The notes beneath the pieces are model-generated. The model ran no database searches, was not told the origin of the DNA, and worked only from the letters and a program-made list of their open reading frames with translations. A program made the translations under genes and the position numbers. Shown piece by piece: positions 5,405 to 5,584 of a stretch of 5,584 bases of DNA (within the stretch, counting starts at the first letter, position 1; each line of letters starts with the position of its first letter). The stretch is from CAYWBI01 sp964456445 (GTDB taxonomy: Bacteria > Calditrichota > Calditrichia > Calditrichales > J004). The stretch lies in NCBI GenBank assembly GCA_964456445.1, contig CAYWBI010000226.1, positions 1 to 5,584 on the forward strand. The letters run 5' to 3'.

Positions 5405-5422
5405 CCCGGCCAAAGCGGCCGA

Positions 5423-5515
5423 GTCCAACACAGGTATGTAATGCGGGCTTACATGTCGTCCTTTTGAAGGCTTTTAGTACCCGGCGCGGCATTTCTATAC
5501 CTTGTTTTGTTGGGT
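5423..5515 (-). repeat. Site E: 93-nt imperfect palindrome, the best attC-like site
   Basis: On the minus strand it opens with ACCCAAC (5515-5509, perfect RYYYAAC) and closes with GTTGGAC (5429-5423, perfect GTTRRRY). The arms pair in the order CCAAC/GTTGG, ACA/TGT, GGTAT/ATACC (5433-5437 with 5497-5501) and AATGC/GCATT (5440-5444 with 5489-5493). They are interrupted by a 3-nt bulge (5506-5508) and a single extrahelical base (5502), both on the arm that follows the opening core. An extra base on the L'' arm is a known hallmark of attC sites and sets the orientation the same as that of the genes. The apical part holds a CCTT/AAGG hairpin. A CGGCC/GGCCG hairpin (5407-5421) abuts the exit core. 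It shares its outer arms with site C. Confidence 0.6.
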
Positions 5516-5526
5516 GACGCACTATT

Positions 5527-5584
5527 TTATGGAATAAAGAACTCATGAAAACTTATTGTATATCTGAGTATGTTTACCAAGCAT
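5527..5584. other. Window edge: possible end or start of a further gene
   Basis: Three short readings reach the right edge and cannot be told apart. On the minus strand one frame ends LGKHTQIYNKFS with TGA at 5545-5543, which is 27 bp before the opening core of site E, like the gene-to-core spacing elsewhere. A second minus frame ends at TAA 5529-5527. On the plus strand an ATG at 5545 opens MKTYCISEYVYQA, without a strong ribosome binding site. The first is favoured by analogy with the other units. Confidence 0.2.

Noticed and set aside
5205..5546. Open frames of 113 and 69 codons on the minus strand
   Set aside because: They run through the group II intron remnant, the PERSRRG/SEVEG repeat and hairpin E; the apparent peptides are repeat translations.
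1..5584. CRISPR array, tRNA or rRNA
   Set aside because: No regularly spaced direct repeats, cloverleaf with CCA end, or rRNA signature was seen; the repeated motifs present are palindromic and irregularly spaced.

Overview
The window is an AT-rich stretch, probably chromosomal, with five full-length protein genes, possibly six if a decayed frame is counted, all read from the minus strand. The organism looks like a member of the Bacteroidota/Ignavibacteriota/Calditrichota (FCB) assemblage. The grounds are an LA_2272-type surface-repeat protein, an ECF sigma factor paired with a zinc-ligand-free anti-sigma-like protein, a small 'WLPRIL...AWKWE.IGG' four-helix membrane protein, and the dispersed repeat that reads as PERSRRG when translated. 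This placement is an inference from protein style, not from a marker gene.

Layout from the right end, in the direction of transcription: an attC-like palindrome (5423-5515) next to a truncated group II intron (about 5136-5404, plus strand) and a repeat-rich non-coding tract (4920-5130); an ECF sigma factor and its membrane partner, overlapping by 4 bp (4835-3895); a second palindrome (3722-3782); a small membrane protein and an LA_2272-type repeat protein (3600-2340); a third palindrome (2181-2305); a segment with a strong ribosome binding site but only a broken frame (about 2157-1960); a fourth palindrome (1906-1953); an isoprenylcysteine carboxyl methyltransferase-like membrane protein (1804-1238); a fifth, degenerate palindrome (about 1059-1188); and an ABC transporter ATPase (1007-84). 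A further core-like heptamer (44-50) follows the ATPase and runs towards the left edge.

The main observation is that the spaces between the genes are not ordinary spacers. Each gene or gene pair ends, usually 27-49 bp before, in a heptamer of the form RYYYAAC (minus strand) that opens an imperfect hairpin. Most of the hairpins close with GTTRRRY or a near match. This is the architecture of integron attC recombination sites, and the modular, mostly co-directional and functionally unrelated genes between them look like gene cassettes. No integrase or attI is visible, so if this is right the window is an inner part of a chromosomal cassette array or an integrase-less cluster. The truncated group II intron, antisense to the genes and touching one of these sites, fits the known habit of some group II introns of invading attC sites. 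The proposal rests on hand-drawn base pairing and needs a covariance-model search.

The genes do not form one pathway. Only the sigma/anti-sigma pair is an evident functional unit. The small membrane protein and the repeat protein may be co-transcribed.
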